From Mycolicibacterium confluentis (GTDB taxonomy: Bacteria; Actinomycetota; Actinomycetes; Mycobacteriales; Mycobacteriaceae), in assembly GCF_010729895.1 (NCBI RefSeq), contig NZ_AP022612.1, forward strand, positions 1,364,001-1,428,000: a stretch of 64,000 nucleotides of DNA, read 5' to 3'. A model generated the notes under the pieces. That model made no database searches, had not been told where the DNA came from, and was given only the letters and a program-made list of their open reading frames with translations. A program made the translations under genes and the position numbers. Positions 24,445 through 33,376 of the stretch are shown piece after piece. Positions within the stretch are counted from its first letter, which is position 1, and every line of letters starts with the position of its first letter.

Positions 24445-26133
24445 GTGGAATTGATTCTCGTCGTCGTCGGCGCCATCGTGGTCACTGCTATGGCTCACCG
24501 GCGTGGGCTGGAACCCGCGCTCATCATCGTCATGGTCGGCATCGCGGTGTCGTTCCTGCCGGGCTTCGAAGCGCCTGAACTGGATTCGCACATCCTGCTC
24601 ACCGTGGTTCTCCCCCCGCTGTTGTATTCGGCCGCGCTCGACTTCTCGTTCCCCACCTTCATGCGGAACATCAAACCCATCCTCGGCCTGGGTGTCGGTC
24701 TCGTGGTGGTCACTGCGGTGGTCGTCGCGGCCGTGTCCTCATGGCTCGTGGTGGTGCCACTGACCTTTGCCACCGCACTGGTTCTCGGTGCCGTGGTGGC
24801 CCCGCCGGATGCAGTCACCGCCGTGGCGGTCGGCCGCAAACTCGGCCTGCCCAAGCGCATGATGGCCATCCTCACCGGCGAGAGCCTCATCAACGACGCG
24901 GCCGCGCTGACGCTGTTCTCCATCGCGGTCGCCCAAGTGGTCGGCACGCACACCTTCATCGAGAACCCGGTGCTGCTGTTCAGCTACAGCGCGGTGGTGG
25001 GCCCACTGGTTGGAGCACTCCTCGGCTACGTGACACTGTGGATCCGGCGGCGCCTGGCCAACCCGGGACTCGAGACCATTCAGGGTCTGTTGGTGCCGTT
25101 CGCGGCGTTCATCGCCGCCGAACACATCCACGCCTCCGGCGTGCTCGCCGTCGTCGTCGCGGGGTTCGTCGTGGGCAACGGCGCCCTGGGCGCCGGTTAT
25201 CAGACCCGCCTGCAGGAACGCTACGTGTGGAATTCCGTGGACGTACTCCTCGAGGCGTTTGTGTTCGCCTACATCGGATTACACCTCCGGTTCGTGCTCG
25301 AGGACCTGCGTGAGGCCCACGAGTCGCTGGCGCAGGTCGCTCTGGCGTCCGGGGTGGTGCTGCTGATCGTCCTCGTCATCCGCCCGCTGTCGGTGTTCCT
25401 GATGTTCGGCCGAGGTCTCCTGTCCCATCAGGTCGAGAAGCGGTTCAGTGTGCCGGCACCGCCCGGCGGACGCGGTGCGCTCGGGGTGCGCCGCCGCAGC
25501 AGACCGGTGGCCAAGTGGAGGTCGATGATCGACCGACGCAGGCTGACCTGGCAGGAGAACCTCGTGGTGTCCTGGACGGGGATGCGCGGCGTGGTCACTT
25601 TGGCCGCCGCCGCGGCCATCCCAGCCACGACGGTCAGCGGCGAGCCGTTCCCCGAACGGGCCACGATCCAGGCGATCGCCTTCGTCGTCAGCGTCGGCAC
25701 CCTTCTGTTGCAGGGGTGGACGCTGCCGTTCCTGATCCGGCGACTCCGGTTGTCCCGGTTCAACGACGACCACGATGCCGACCGCAACGAGGAGATCAAG
25801 GCCGAACACGTCGTGTACTCGGCGGCCGATCAGGTGTTGACGGAGTTCCGGGCCAACCCGCCAGCCGGGATGGATCCGCGCGTGCTCGCCGAGATCGGGG
25901 AACGCGTGGCCCGGCACTCGCAGGATGCCGACGAGATGCCCGACCCTGAGGCGCACACCAAGCGGTCGGCCGTGTTCTCGGCGCTGTACCGCGATGTGCT
26001 GGCGGCACAGCGCGCCGCGCTGATCATCGAGCGCGACGAGGGCCGCATCGAGGACGAGGCCGTGCGGGCCATGCTGGACCGCCTCGACCTTCAGGAGGCC
26101 GGCGTGTCCGCGCGGTTGGAGAGCCGCCTGTAG
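24445..26133 (+). CDS. Na+/H+ antiporter, CPA1 (NhaP/NHE) family
   Basis: The protein has 562 residues: about 12 transmembrane helices, then a cytoplasmic tail of ~150 residues. The ion-binding ND pair is in GESLINDAAALTLF, and the unwound helix region reads VAPPDAVTAVAVGRKLGLP. It exchanges cytoplasmic Na+ (or K+) for H+ and serves pH and salt homeostasis. GTG 24445 starts directly in the first helix and no ribosome site is visible. The 137 nt between nei and this gene hold no hairpin that I can see. It is convergent with the Gly-rich membrane protein, with 23 nt between stops. Confidence 0.85.
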   Translation: MELILVVVGAIVVTAMAHRRGLEPALIIVMVGIAVSFLPGFEAPELDSHILLTVVLPPLLYSAALDFSFPTFMRNIKPILGLGVGLVVVTAVVVAAVSSWLVVVPLTFATALVLGAVVAPPDAVTAVAVGRKLGLPKRMMAILTGESLINDAAALTLFSIAVAQVVGTHTFIENPVLLFSYSAVVGPLVGALLGYVTLWIRRRLANPGLETIQGLLVPFAAFIAAEHIHASGVLAVVVAGFVVGNGALGAGYQTRLQERYVWNSVDVLLEAFVFAYIGLHLRFVLEDLREAHESLAQVALASGVVLLIVLVIRPLSVFLMFGRGLLSHQVEKRFSVPAPPGGRGALGVRRRSRPVAKWRSMIDRRRLTWQENLVVSWTGMRGVVTLAAAAAIPATTVSGEPFPERATIQAIAFVVSVGTLLLQGWTLPFLIRRLRLSRFNDDHDADRNEEIKAEHVVYSAADQVLTEFRANPPAGMDPRVLAEIGERVARHSQDADEMPDPEAHTKRSAVFSALYRDVLAAQRAALIIERDEGRIEDEAVRAMLDRLDLQEAGVSARLESRL

Positions 26134-26156
26134 GTCGCTCGGCAGCCGTCAGAGGG

Positions 26157-26969
26157 TCAGAAGTCGAACCCGCCGAAATCCCCGCCGCCGAAGTCGCCGC
26201 CGCCACCGAAATCTCCCCAGCCTCCGCCGTCACCGCCGCCGCCATCCCAGCCGCCGCCGCCGTCGCCGCCGTCGAAGCCACCACCGTCACCGGCTTCCAG
26301 ACCCTGGTCGAAGCCCTCGCCGTAGCCGTCCTCGAACGCCTGGGCGTCATAGTTCACTCCGGACATACCGGAGAACAGCGCGCTGAACAGCAGCACCGAA
26401 CCCATACCCCACGCGCCGGCGACCAGAGCGGGCTTCCACCAGGGCTCGGAGTACCAGCCGGCGGGCACGGGCCGGCCGGCCACCCGACCGCCGGGGTAGT
26501 AGTTCGGGGTGCGCTGCGACGGCGTGGGGGAGGCTTCGATCTCACGCCCCTCGACCTGGACCCGACGGTCCTCGGTCACGGTCCCAGCCGACTTCTGGCC
26601 TGCCAGCGTCTCCAGTTCGGGTCCGGGGTCCATGCCCATCGCGACCCGCGCCGCACGCACGTAGTAGAGGCCCTCGAGCGCACTCTCCTTGGACAGCAGC
26701 GCCTGCTTGGCGGTCGTGGCCTGTTCGATCTGAGACGACGCCGCGGTGTACCGCTCCGAGGCGTCGGCCATGGCCTGCTTGGACGCATCGTCGTTGCCGG
26801 ACAGGTTGAGCACCTGACCGCCGAGACGGTCGATGACCCGCCGGGCGTCGGCCTTGGCGTCGGCCAGCGACGTGGCCGCGCGGCGGCCCGAGGCCTGCGA
26901 CGAGCTGTAGACGGCGAGGCCGATCGCCACGACAACCACCAGGATGAGGATCAGCAGGGCGCCATTCAT
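26157..26969 (-). CDS. membrane-anchored coiled-coil protein with Gly/Asp-rich tail (DUF1542-like)
   Basis: The protein has 270 residues. An N-terminal transmembrane helix (GALLILILVVVVAIGLAVY) is followed by a coiled-coil segment (residues ~25-110), the RRVQVEGREIEASPTP linker, and a second hydrophobic stretch around WWKPALVAGAWGMGSVLLFSAL. A low-complexity tail of Gly with Asp, Trp and Phe ends in GGFDF. ATG 26969 is chosen because TACGCT lies 6 nt upstream (leaderless layout) and the next in-frame Met would remove the helix. The function is unknown. The tail resembles the Gly-rich ends of bacterial TPM-domain membrane proteins. Confidence 0.75.
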   Translation of the reverse strand: MNGALLILILVVVVAIGLAVYSSSQASGRRAATSLADAKADARRVIDRLGGQVLNLSGNDDASKQAMADASERYTAASSQIEQATTAKQALLSKESALEGLYYVRAARVAMGMDPGPELETLAGQKSAGTVTEDRRVQVEGREIEASPTPSQRTPNYYPGGRVAGRPVPAGWYSEPWWKPALVAGAWGMGSVLLFSALFSGMSGVNYDAQAFEDGYGEGFDQGLEAGDGGGFDGGDGGGGWDGGGGDGGGWGDFGGGGDFGGGDFGGFDF

Positions 26970-26975
26970 GCGTCC

Positions 26976-26981
26976 AGCGTA
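26976..26981 (-). promoter_or_regulatory. candidate leaderless -10 box for the Gly-rich protein
   Basis: TACGCT (minus strand) lies 6 nt before ATG 26969. Confidence 0.4.
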
Positions 26982-27026
26982 CTCACAGCAAGTGGCGGTT
27001 TCGCGCAACGCGAAACCGCACCCGCG

Positions 27027-28214
27027 TCACTCGTATGTCACGCCCAAGGCCGCGTACACCTCGTCGGACAGTGCCACCGACCGCGGATCGGCGTTGCACT
27101 TGGTCGCGTCGAAGTGGTTCATGATGTACGCGTAGCCGATCCGGTGCTCGAGATCGACGAACGCGAACGATCCGCCGGATCCGCCGTGGCCGAACGAGAG
27201 TCGGTTGGGCCCGGCGACACTCCGCTGGTTGAGCATGTAGCCCAACCCCCAACCGTGGTCGGCCACTCGCGGTCCCAGCACGACGTCGTCGTCGAAACCG
27301 CCCTGGGACAGCCGGATTCGGTTCATATGCTCCCGAGTGAGCAGCTTCTCGCAGGCCATCGCGTTGTAGAACGTCGCCATTCCCAGCGCCGACACGTGAG
27401 CGTTGGTGCCCGGGAATTCCGCTGCACGCCAAGACGTCAGGTCGTGGGATCCGAGTTCGTCGTCGGGGACGAAGCCCATCGCGACTGCCAAACCGGCCAT
27501 CGGATGTTCGTCGAGGGACTGCGGATGCGTCGGCGCCTGACCGGCGGCCAGCACGTCGCGGATGTGCGGTTTGTTGACCATCTCCGCGCAGCGCCGATGC
27601 ATTGCGGGCGGCAGGCCGATGTGCACGTCGGCCCCGATCGGTTCGGCGATCTCGGTGCGCAGGTACTGGCCGAGCGTTCGACCCGTCACCCGGCGGACCA
27701 CCTCACCGAGGATGATGCCGAAGCTGACCATGTGATAGCCCTGCGCCGCACCCGGTTGCCACCAGGGTCGGGCGGCGGCGAGGGCGGCGCAGACGGCCTC
27801 CCAGTCGGTGACCTCCTGCCACGACATCGGGCGTTGCGGTGCGATCACCCCGGAGCGGTGGCCCAGCACCATCGCCAGCGTGATGGACTCCTTTCCGGCC
27901 TGGCCGAATTCGGGCCAGTAGCGGGCGACAGGCGCGTCGAGCTCCACTTCACCGCGTTCGGCCAGCAGATGGACGCAGGTGCTGGTCAGGCCCTTGCTGC
28001 CGGAGAAGACACTGGCCAGCGTGTTCTGGCGCCACGGGCGACGGCGGGCGGCGTCGGCATGTCCGCCCCAGAGGTTGACGACCAGTTCGCCGTCGACCCA
28101 CACCGCGACGGCCGCGCCGACCTCGTCACCACGCGAGAAATTGCGTTCGAAAGCCGCACGGACACCATCGAACTTCGATGCACATGATCCTGCGGTGCGG
28201 GCCTCGTCGGGCAT
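27027..28214 (-). CDS. lipP: LipP, serine beta-lactamase-fold esterase
   Basis: The protein has 395 residues and matches M. tuberculosis LipP (Rv2463, 394 residues). The nucleophile motif S-x-x-K is in VFSGSKGLTS, the Tyr motif is in GYHMVSFG, and the C-terminal FGHGGSGGS replaces the KTG box. This class C beta-lactamase/esterase fold hydrolyses short-chain esters; no signal peptide is present. ATG 28214 is chosen because TACATT lies 7 nt upstream. It diverges from the macro-domain gene, with both promoters facing each other in 107 nt. Confidence 0.9.
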   Translation of the reverse strand: MPDEARTAGSCASKFDGVRAAFERNFSRGDEVGAAVAVWVDGELVVNLWGGHADAARRRPWRQNTLASVFSGSKGLTSTCVHLLAERGEVELDAPVARYWPEFGQAGKESITLAMVLGHRSGVIAPQRPMSWQEVTDWEAVCAALAAARPWWQPGAAQGYHMVSFGIILGEVVRRVTGRTLGQYLRTEIAEPIGADVHIGLPPAMHRRCAEMVNKPHIRDVLAAGQAPTHPQSLDEHPMAGLAVAMGFVPDDELGSHDLTSWRAAEFPGTNAHVSALGMATFYNAMACEKLLTREHMNRIRLSQGGFDDDVVLGPRVADHGWGLGYMLNQRSVAGPNRLSFGHGGSGGSFAFVDLEHRIGYAYIMNHFDATKCNADPRSVALSDEVYAALGVTYE

Positions 28215-28221
28215 CTCACCG

Positions 28222-28227
28222 AATGTA
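28222..28227 (-). promoter_or_regulatory. candidate leaderless -10 box for lipP
   Basis: TACATT (minus strand) ends 7 nt before ATG 28214. Confidence 0.45.
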
Positions 28228-28308
28228 CGGACCACTGGGGCCGCACACGATGATCCACAGTCAATCGCAAGCGTTTCGAGACGTCGCCGTGACCGGACCC
28301 CACCGGCC

Positions 28309-28314
28309 TACAGT
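28309..28314 (+). promoter_or_regulatory. candidate leaderless -10 box for the macro-domain gene
   Basis: TACAGT ends 7 nt before ATG 28322. Confidence 0.45.
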
Positions 28315-28321
28315 GGCGGAT

Positions 28322-28831
28322 ATGGCGACGATCCGCCTCGTCCAGGGAGACATCACCTCCGAATCCGCTGATGCCATCGTCAACGCGGCCAACTCGTCGC
28401 TCCTCGGTGGCGGGGGAGTCGACGGTGCGATCCACCGCCGCGGCGGTCCGGCGATCCTGGCCGAGTGCCGCCGACTGCGCGAAACGGACTATCCGGCCGG
28501 CCTGCCCACCGGGCAGGCGGTCGCCTCCACCGCCGGAGACCTCAACGCGCGCTGGGTGATCCACACGGTCGGCCCCGTCTGGTCGCAGTCGGAGGACCGT
28601 TCGGCGCTGCTCGCGTCGTGCTATCGCGAATCCCTGCGTGTCGCAGGCGAACTCGGTGCCTCGACGGTGGTTTTTCCGGCGATCTCGACGGGCGTGTACG
28701 GCTGGCCCATGGACGACGGGGCCCGGATCGCGATCGAGACGGTCCGGTCCTTCGCCCATGTGGTCGAGGAGGTGCGGTTCGTGCTGTTCGACGCGCACGG
28801 CTATCGGGCGTTCGAGACCGCGCTGAGCTGA
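28322..28831 (+). CDS. macro-domain O-acetyl-ADP-ribose deacetylase (YmdB-like)
   Basis: The protein has 169 residues and is a single macro domain. QGDITSESADAIVNAANSSL holds the catalytic Asn/Asp region, GGGGVDGAIHRRGG is the MacroD-type Gly-rich loop, and VFPAISTGVYGWP is the phosphate loop. MacroD proteins remove ADP-ribose from acidic residues or deacetylate O-acetyl-ADP-ribose. ATG 28322 is preferred over the upstream GTG at 28178, which would overlap lipP antisense. It is convergent with the XRE-cupin gene, with 3 nt between stops. No sirtuin is adjacent. Confidence 0.9.
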   Translation: MATIRLVQGDITSESADAIVNAANSSLLGGGGVDGAIHRRGGPAILAECRRLRETDYPAGLPTGQAVASTAGDLNARWVIHTVGPVWSQSEDRSALLASCYRESLRVAGELGASTVVFPAISTGVYGWPMDDGARIAIETVRSFAHVVEEVRFVLFDAHGYRAFETALS

Positions 28832-28834
28832 ATA

Positions 28835-29383
28835 TCAGGTCTGACGTCGGCGCGGCGCTGGGGCCTGTCCCGGCCCCTGGCAGGCGACCACCACCACTTC
28901 GGCGGTCTCCTCGCCGAGTTGTCGCAGCTTGTGCGGTGCTGACGCATCGAAGTACACGCAGTCCCCGGTCTCGAGCGCGATGATGCGGCCGTCGTGATTG
29001 AGCTCCACCGCACCGCGGTGGACGAAAATGAACTCCTGGCCGACGTGGGTGGTGTGGGCGTGGGTTGTGAACGTCCGGCCCGGGCGCACCACGAATGGCG
29101 ACATGGTCTTGCCCAGCATGCCCGCCGCGATGGCGTGGTTGCGCTCCGTGCCGCGATCGGAGGCCCGTTCCACGCTGATGGTCGTCGCTTCGGTATCGCT
29201 GGAGAACAACTGCGCCACATCGACATCGAGCGCACGAGAGATCTTCAGTGCGGCCGCGATTGAGGGGACGCTCTGTCCTCTCTCGACCTTGGAAAGATAG
29301 CTCTTGGTCAGCCCGGTGTCGGCCGCCAGGTCATCCAGTGTCAGACCGCGCTGTTGGCGGACGGCACGCAACACTCCACTCAC
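28835..29383 (-). CDS. XRE-family regulator with C-terminal cupin
   Basis: The protein has 182 residues. A helix-turn-helix domain (residues ~4-60, LTLDDLAADTGLTKSYLSKVERGQ) is joined to a cupin (residues ~95-170, HTTHVGQEFIFVHRGAVEL and DCVYFDASAPHKL) that probably senses a small metabolite. Such proteins often regulate a neighbouring catabolic operon. It diverges from the aldolase operon, whose promoter region carries GTGTC half-sites. GTG 29383 is the preferred start; GTG 29374 is an alternative. The MEF... upstream frame to 29437 would overlap the operator region. Confidence 0.85.
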   Translation of the reverse strand: MSGVLRAVRQQRGLTLDDLAADTGLTKSYLSKVERGQSVPSIAAALKISRALDVDVAQLFSSDTEATTISVERASDRGTERNHAIAAGMLGKTMSPFVVRPGRTFTTHAHTTHVGQEFIFVHRGAVELNHDGRIIALETGDCVYFDASAPHKLRQLGEETAEVVVVACQGPGQAPAPRRRQT

Positions 29384-29401
29384 AGCCGCCAGAATACCCC
29401 A

Positions 29402-29445
29402 TTGACGATATGACACAAGGTGTCCTACAGTCTCCAACGTGTCAT
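29402..29445 (+). promoter_or_regulatory. promoter with GTGTC operators for the aldolase-catalase operon
   Basis: A sigma70-like -35 TTGACG (29402-29407) and -10 TACAGT (29426-29431) are 18 bp apart. Within the spacer, GACACAAGGTGTC (29412-29424) is a perfect 5-bp dyad, and a further GTGTCAT (29439-29445) mirrors ATGACAC at 29410-29416. This is a likely operator for the divergent XRE-cupin protein. Confidence 0.6.
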
Positions 29446-29475
29446 GAAGACGTGAACACGGAAGGAGACATCAAG

Positions 29476-30261
29476 ATGGCAAGCACCCTGCATGATTCGA
29501 AGAGTGACCTGATGCGACGCGCCCTCGACGGCCTGTCCCGCAACGTCGCCGAGTCTGATCTGACGATTCGGGAGAAGCTCGCGCTGACGTGCCGCGCGCT
29601 GTTCGACGCCGGACATGACTCGGGTCTCGCGGGTCAGATCACCGCCCGCGCGGAGGTTCCCGGGACGTACTACACGCAGCGTCTCGGACTCGGCTTCGAC
29701 GAGATCACCGCCGGGAACCTGCTGCTGGTCGACGAGGACCTCAATGTTCTCGACGGTGATGGAATGGCCAACCCTGCCAACCGCTTCCACTCCTGGATCT
29801 ACCGGGCCCGGCCGGACGTGAACTGCATTGTGCACACCCACCCGTTCCACGTGGCGGCGCTGGCCATGCTTGAGGTTCCGCTGATCGTCTCGCAGATGGA
29901 CATCGCGCCGTTGTACGACGACTGCGCCTTCCTGGCGGATTGGCCGGGCGTGCCGGTCGGCAACGAGGAGGGCGAGATCATCTCGGCCGCCCTCGGCGAC
30001 AAGAAGGCGATCCTGCTGGCCCACCACGGGCACGTCGTCGCCGGGGCGACTGTCGAGGAGGCCTGCTCGTTGGCGATGCTGATTGAACGCGGCGCCAAGC
30101 TGCAGCTCGCCGCCATGGCGGCAGGCACCATCGCGGAACTGCCCGATCGACTGGCCCGCGAGGCCCACGACTGGACGCTCAAGCCCAAGCGCAGCGAGGC
30201 CAACTTCGCCTACTACGCCCGCCGCGCCCTCGTCCGCCATCCCGACGCACTCGACAGCTGA
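29476..30261 (+). CDS. class II aldolase/adducin-family protein
   Basis: The protein has 261 residues. Zinc ligands of class II aldolases are visible in VHTHPFHVAAL and AHHGHVVAG. The catalytic acid region lies near GLAGQITAR. Members include fuculose-phosphate and ribulose-5-phosphate aldolases/epimerases and some decarboxylases. No phosphate-binding motif is certain, so the substrate is open. ATG 29476 has GAAGGAG at 29461-29467. First gene of an operon with a DHDPS-like lyase, catalase, MOSC protein and a broken protoglobin gene, under the XRE-cupin regulator. Confidence 0.85.
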   Translation: MASTLHDSKSDLMRRALDGLSRNVAESDLTIREKLALTCRALFDAGHDSGLAGQITARAEVPGTYYTQRLGLGFDEITAGNLLLVDEDLNVLDGDGMANPANRFHSWIYRARPDVNCIVHTHPFHVAALAMLEVPLIVSQMDIAPLYDDCAFLADWPGVPVGNEEGEIISAALGDKKAILLAHHGHVVAGATVEEACSLAMLIERGAKLQLAAMAAGTIAELPDRLAREAHDWTLKPKRSEANFAYYARRALVRHPDALDS

Positions 30262-30288
30262 CCCCACACCACCCGGAGGAGACCCCTG

Positions 30289-31176
30289 ATGACCAACAGC
30301 ACCGAAATCCACGGCATCATCGCCTATCCCGTCACGCCGTTCACCGAGGACGGTGAGAGTGTCGACACCGGCAGGCTCGCCGCGCTCGTCGAGCAGCTGG
30401 TGTCCACGGGAGCCCACGCCATCGCCCCACTGGGCAGCACCGGGGAGTCGGCGTACTTGACCGAGACCGAGTTCGACACCGTCGTCGACACCACCGTCGG
30501 GGTGGTCAACGGCCGCGTCCCCGTGATTGTCGGAGTCTCTGACCTGACGACCGCCAACACCATTCGGCGCGCCAAGCATGCGCAGCGGGCGGGCGCGGAC
30601 GCGCTGATGATCCTGCCGGTGTCCTACTGGAAGCTCACCGACCGCGAGATCGCCCAGCACTACGCCAGCGTCGCTGCGGCCGTCGAGCTGCCGATCATGG
30701 CCTACAACAACCCCGCGACCAGCGGTGTCGACATGAGTCCCGAGCTGATCGTCGAGATGTTCACCGACATCGACAACCTGACCATGGTCAAGGAGTCCAC
30801 GGGTGACCTCACGCGCATGCAGCGCATCAAGGAGCTGTCCGACGGGGAGTTGCCGTTCTACAACGGCAGCAACCCGCTGGTGCTCGACGCCCTGACCGAG
30901 GGTGCGGCCGGATGGTGCACGGCGGCGCCGAATCTGCGGCCGCAGCCGTGCCTGGATCTGTACGCCGCGGTCCGCAGTGGAAACCGGGGCCGCGCCCAGG
31001 AGATCTACGACGATCTGGCGCCGCTGCTGCGCTTCATCGTCGCCGGTGGACTGCCCACCACCGTCAAGGCCGGACTCGAACTTCTCGGCACCGACGTCGG
31101 CGCACCGCGCCCACCCCTGCTGCCGTTGGACTCCGCCGGCCGCACCGAACTCAAGACCATGTTGGCGGAGGACTAG
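30289..31176 (+). CDS. DapA/NAL-superfamily lyase or dehydratase (DHDPS-like)
   Basis: The protein has 295 residues with a TIM-barrel of the dihydrodipicolinate synthase superfamily. GSTGES at 49-54 holds the oxo-acid site, Tyr139 is in YNNP, and the Schiff-base Lys168 is in MVKEST. The superfamily includes N-acetylneuraminate lyase, KDG aldolase and L-2-keto-3-deoxyarabonate dehydratase. True lysine-biosynthetic DapA is unlikely here because the gene lies in a catabolic operon after the class II aldolase. GGAGGAG precedes the ATG. The catalase gene begins 3 nt after its stop. Confidence 0.85.
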   Translation: MTNSTEIHGIIAYPVTPFTEDGESVDTGRLAALVEQLVSTGAHAIAPLGSTGESAYLTETEFDTVVDTTVGVVNGRVPVIVGVSDLTTANTIRRAKHAQRAGADALMILPVSYWKLTDREIAQHYASVAAAVELPIMAYNNPATSGVDMSPELIVEMFTDIDNLTMVKESTGDLTRMQRIKELSDGELPFYNGSNPLVLDALTEGAAGWCTAAPNLRPQPCLDLYAAVRSGNRGRAQEIYDDLAPLLRFIVAGGLPTTVKAGLELLGTDVGAPRPPLLPLDSAGRTELKTMLAED

Positions 31177-31179
31177 ACC

Positions 31180-32649
31180 ATGCCGAATCAATGTCCCTTC
31201 AGCGGACTGACCACTGCCGCAGGCGCTCCCGTCGTTGACAACCAGGACAGCATGACCGCCGGTGCGCGCGGGCCGATGCTGCTCCAGGACGTCTGGTTCC
31301 TGGAGAAGATGGCCCACTTCGATCGTGAGGTGATCCCGGAACGTCGCATGCACGCCAAGGGGTCGGGGGCCTACGGCACCTTCACGGTCACCCACGACAT
31401 CACCCGCTACACCAGGGCGGCACTCTTCGCCGAGGTCGGCAAGGCCACCGACACGTTCGTCCGGTTCTCGACAGTCGCCGGCGAACGCGGCGCCGCCGAC
31501 GCCGAACGCGACATCCGCGGATTCGCCGTCCGCTGCTACACCGAGGAGGGCAACTGGGACCTCGTGGGCAACAACACCCCGGTGTTCTTCATGCGGGACC
31601 CGCTCAAGTTCCCGGACCTCAACCATGCGGTGAAACGCGACCCGCGGACCAACCTGCGTAGCCCGCAGAACAATTGGGACTTCTGGACCCTGCTGCCCGA
31701 GGCGCTGCACCAGGTCACGATCATCATGAGTGAGCGCGGCATACCGGCCAGCTACCGGCATATGCACGGCTTCGGCTCGCACACCTTCAGCATGCTCAAT
31801 GAGGCGAACGAACGGCACTGGGTCAAGTTCCACTGGCGGACCCAACAGGGCATCCGAAACCTGACCGACGCACAGGCCCAGGACCTGGTCGGCCGGGACC
31901 GCGAGAGTCACCAGCGTGATCTGTACACCGCCATCGAGAACGGCGACTTCCCACGCTGGACTCTGTACATCCAGGTCATGCCGGAGGCCGACGCCGCGAC
32001 GGTGCCGTACCACCCGTTCGACCTGACCAAGGTGTGGCCGAAATCGGACTATCCGCTCCTCGAGGTCGGTGAACTCGAACTCAACCGCAACCCCGAGAAC
32101 TACTTCGCCGAGGTCGAGCAGGCCGCGTTCAACCCGGCCAACGTCGTTCCTGGCATAGGGTTCTCGCCGGACAGGATGCTGCACGGCAGGTTGTTCTCCT
32201 ACGGCGACACGCAGCGCTACCGCTTAGGGGTCAACCACCACTCGATCCCCGTCAACGCGCCACGGTGCCCGGTGGGCAGCTACCACCGTGACGGTGCGAT
32301 GCGCGTCGACGGCAACGCCGGCTTCACCCTCGGATACGAGCCCAACAGCTTCGGGGTGTGGAGCCAGCAGGCGCAGTACGCCGAGCCCGCGCTGAAAATC
32401 GAAGGTGCGGCCGATCATTGGGATTTCCGCAAGGACGACGACAACTACTTCGAGCAGCCCGGCAACCTGTTCCGCTCGATGAACGCCGCGCAGCGGCAGG
32501 TGCTGTTCGACAACACCGCCCGCGCCATCGCGGGTGCGTCCCCGGAAGTTCAACAGCGCCACATCGACAACTGCACGCAGGCCGACCCCGCATACGGCGC
32601 GGGAGTCGCGGCGGCGATCGCGGCCCTGACCGTGCGGGCCGATGAGTGA
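31180..32649 (+). CDS. katA: monofunctional haem catalase (KatA type)
   Basis: The protein has 489 residues, a small-subunit clade catalase. The catalytic His58 lies in [14 protein letters not shown], the distal Asn in [10 protein letters not shown], and the haem-ligating Tyr in [12 protein letters not shown]. It converts H2O2 to water and O2 in the cytosol. Placement between a DHDPS-like lyase and a MOSC protein, in one operon, is unusual. It suggests that the pathway generates H2O2, or that the operon responds to oxidative stress. It overlaps the MOSC gene by 8 nt (ATGAGTGA). Confidence 0.95.
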   Translation: MPNQCPFSGLTTAAGAPVVDNQDSMTAGARGPMLLQDVWFLEKMAHFDREVIPERRMHAKGSGAYGTFTVTHDITRYTRAALFAEVGKATDTFVRFSTVAGERGAADAERDIRGFAVRCYTEEGNWDLVGNNTPVFFMRDPLKFPDLNHAVKRDPRTNLRSPQNNWDFWTLLPEALHQVTIIMSERGIPASYRHMHGFGSHTFSMLNEANERHWVKFHWRTQQGIRNLTDAQAQDLVGRDRESHQRDLYTAIENGDFPRWTLYIQVMPEADAATVPYHPFDLTKVWPKSDYPLLEVGELELNRNPENYFAEVEQAAFNPANVVPGIGFSPDRMLHGRLFSYGDTQRYRLGVNHHSIPVNAPRCPVGSYHRDGAMRVDGNAGFTLGYEPNSFGVWSQQAQYAEPALKIEGAADHWDFRKDDDNYFEQPGNLFRSMNAAQRQVLFDNTARAIAGASPEVQQRHIDNCTQADPAYGAGVAAAIAALTVRADE

Positions 32650-33376
32650 CGCACGAGTGCTGGCCGTCTCGGTCGGGCGCGTCCAGTCACTGCCGTGGCG
32701 GGGTCGGGTGGTCTCGACCGCCATCGCCAAAGCCAGCACGTCGGAATCGGTGTGGGTCGGCCGCCTCGGTCTGGCCGGAGATGAACAGGGGGACCGGGAA
32801 CATCACGGGGGTCTGGACAAGGCGGTGATGGCCTATTCCGGCGAGCACTACCCGGCGTGGAGCGACGCCCTCGGCCCAGTGAGCTATCCGGCGTTCGGGG
32901 AGAACCTCACCACCTTCGGCCTTCTCGAGAGTGACGCCGTCATCGGTGCCGTCTACCAGGTCGGCACGGTGCTGCTGCAGGTCACGCAACCGCGCCGGCC
33001 CTGCTACAAACTGTCGGCCTTTCACGGCATTGACAAGCGCGCGGGGGACGTGGCTGTGGAGGTCCAGCGATCCGGACGCACCGGCATGTACTTCCGCGTT
33101 CTGGGGCCGGGTCGGCTGCGAGCCGGAGACCGGCTGCATCTTCTCTCACGTCCGCGGCACGGCATCACCGCCGCTGAAGTGCACCGAGTCCTCAACATCG
33201 ACCGCACCGATCGCGCCGGCGCCGGACGACTGCTTGAGCACCCCGACGTACTCCCTGCGGCCTGGCGGGCGCTGCTGCACCGGCGGCTGGCGGGGGAGCA
33301 CGAGGAACAGGCCGCACGTCTGTACGGAACCACCACCGCAACAACACCATCGGTAACGACAAAGGAGTCATCATGA
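32642..33376 (+). CDS. MOSC-domain protein (YiiM-like)
   Basis: The protein has 244 residues. The MOSC core includes [17 protein letters not shown] and [10 protein letters not shown], followed by [10 protein letters not shown] with the conserved Cys that probably contacts the molybdenum cofactor. A C-terminal helical segment follows. YiiM relatives reduce N-hydroxylated bases. ATG 32642 overlaps the catalase stop, and its own stop overlaps the next ATG as ATGA. The repeated Thr stretch at the end ([11 protein letters not shown]) is unusual for the family. Confidence 0.85.
   Translation: MSDARVLAVSVGRVQSLPWRGRVVSTAIAKASTSESVWVGRLGLAGDEQGDREHHGGLDKAVMAYSGEHYPAWSDALGPVSYPAFGENLTTFGLLESDAVIGAVYQVGTVLLQVTQPRRPCYKLSAFHGIDKRAGDVAVEVQRSGRTGMYFRVLGPGRLRAGDRLHLLSRPRHGITAAEVHRVLNIDRTDRAGAGRLLEHPDVLPAAWRALLHRRLAGEHEEQAARLYGTTTATTPSVTTKESS

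Noticed and set aside
29425-32184. 919-residue minus-strand frame
   Set aside because: Antisense shadow of the aldolase, DHDPS-like and catalase genes, which all have full family motifs on the plus strand.
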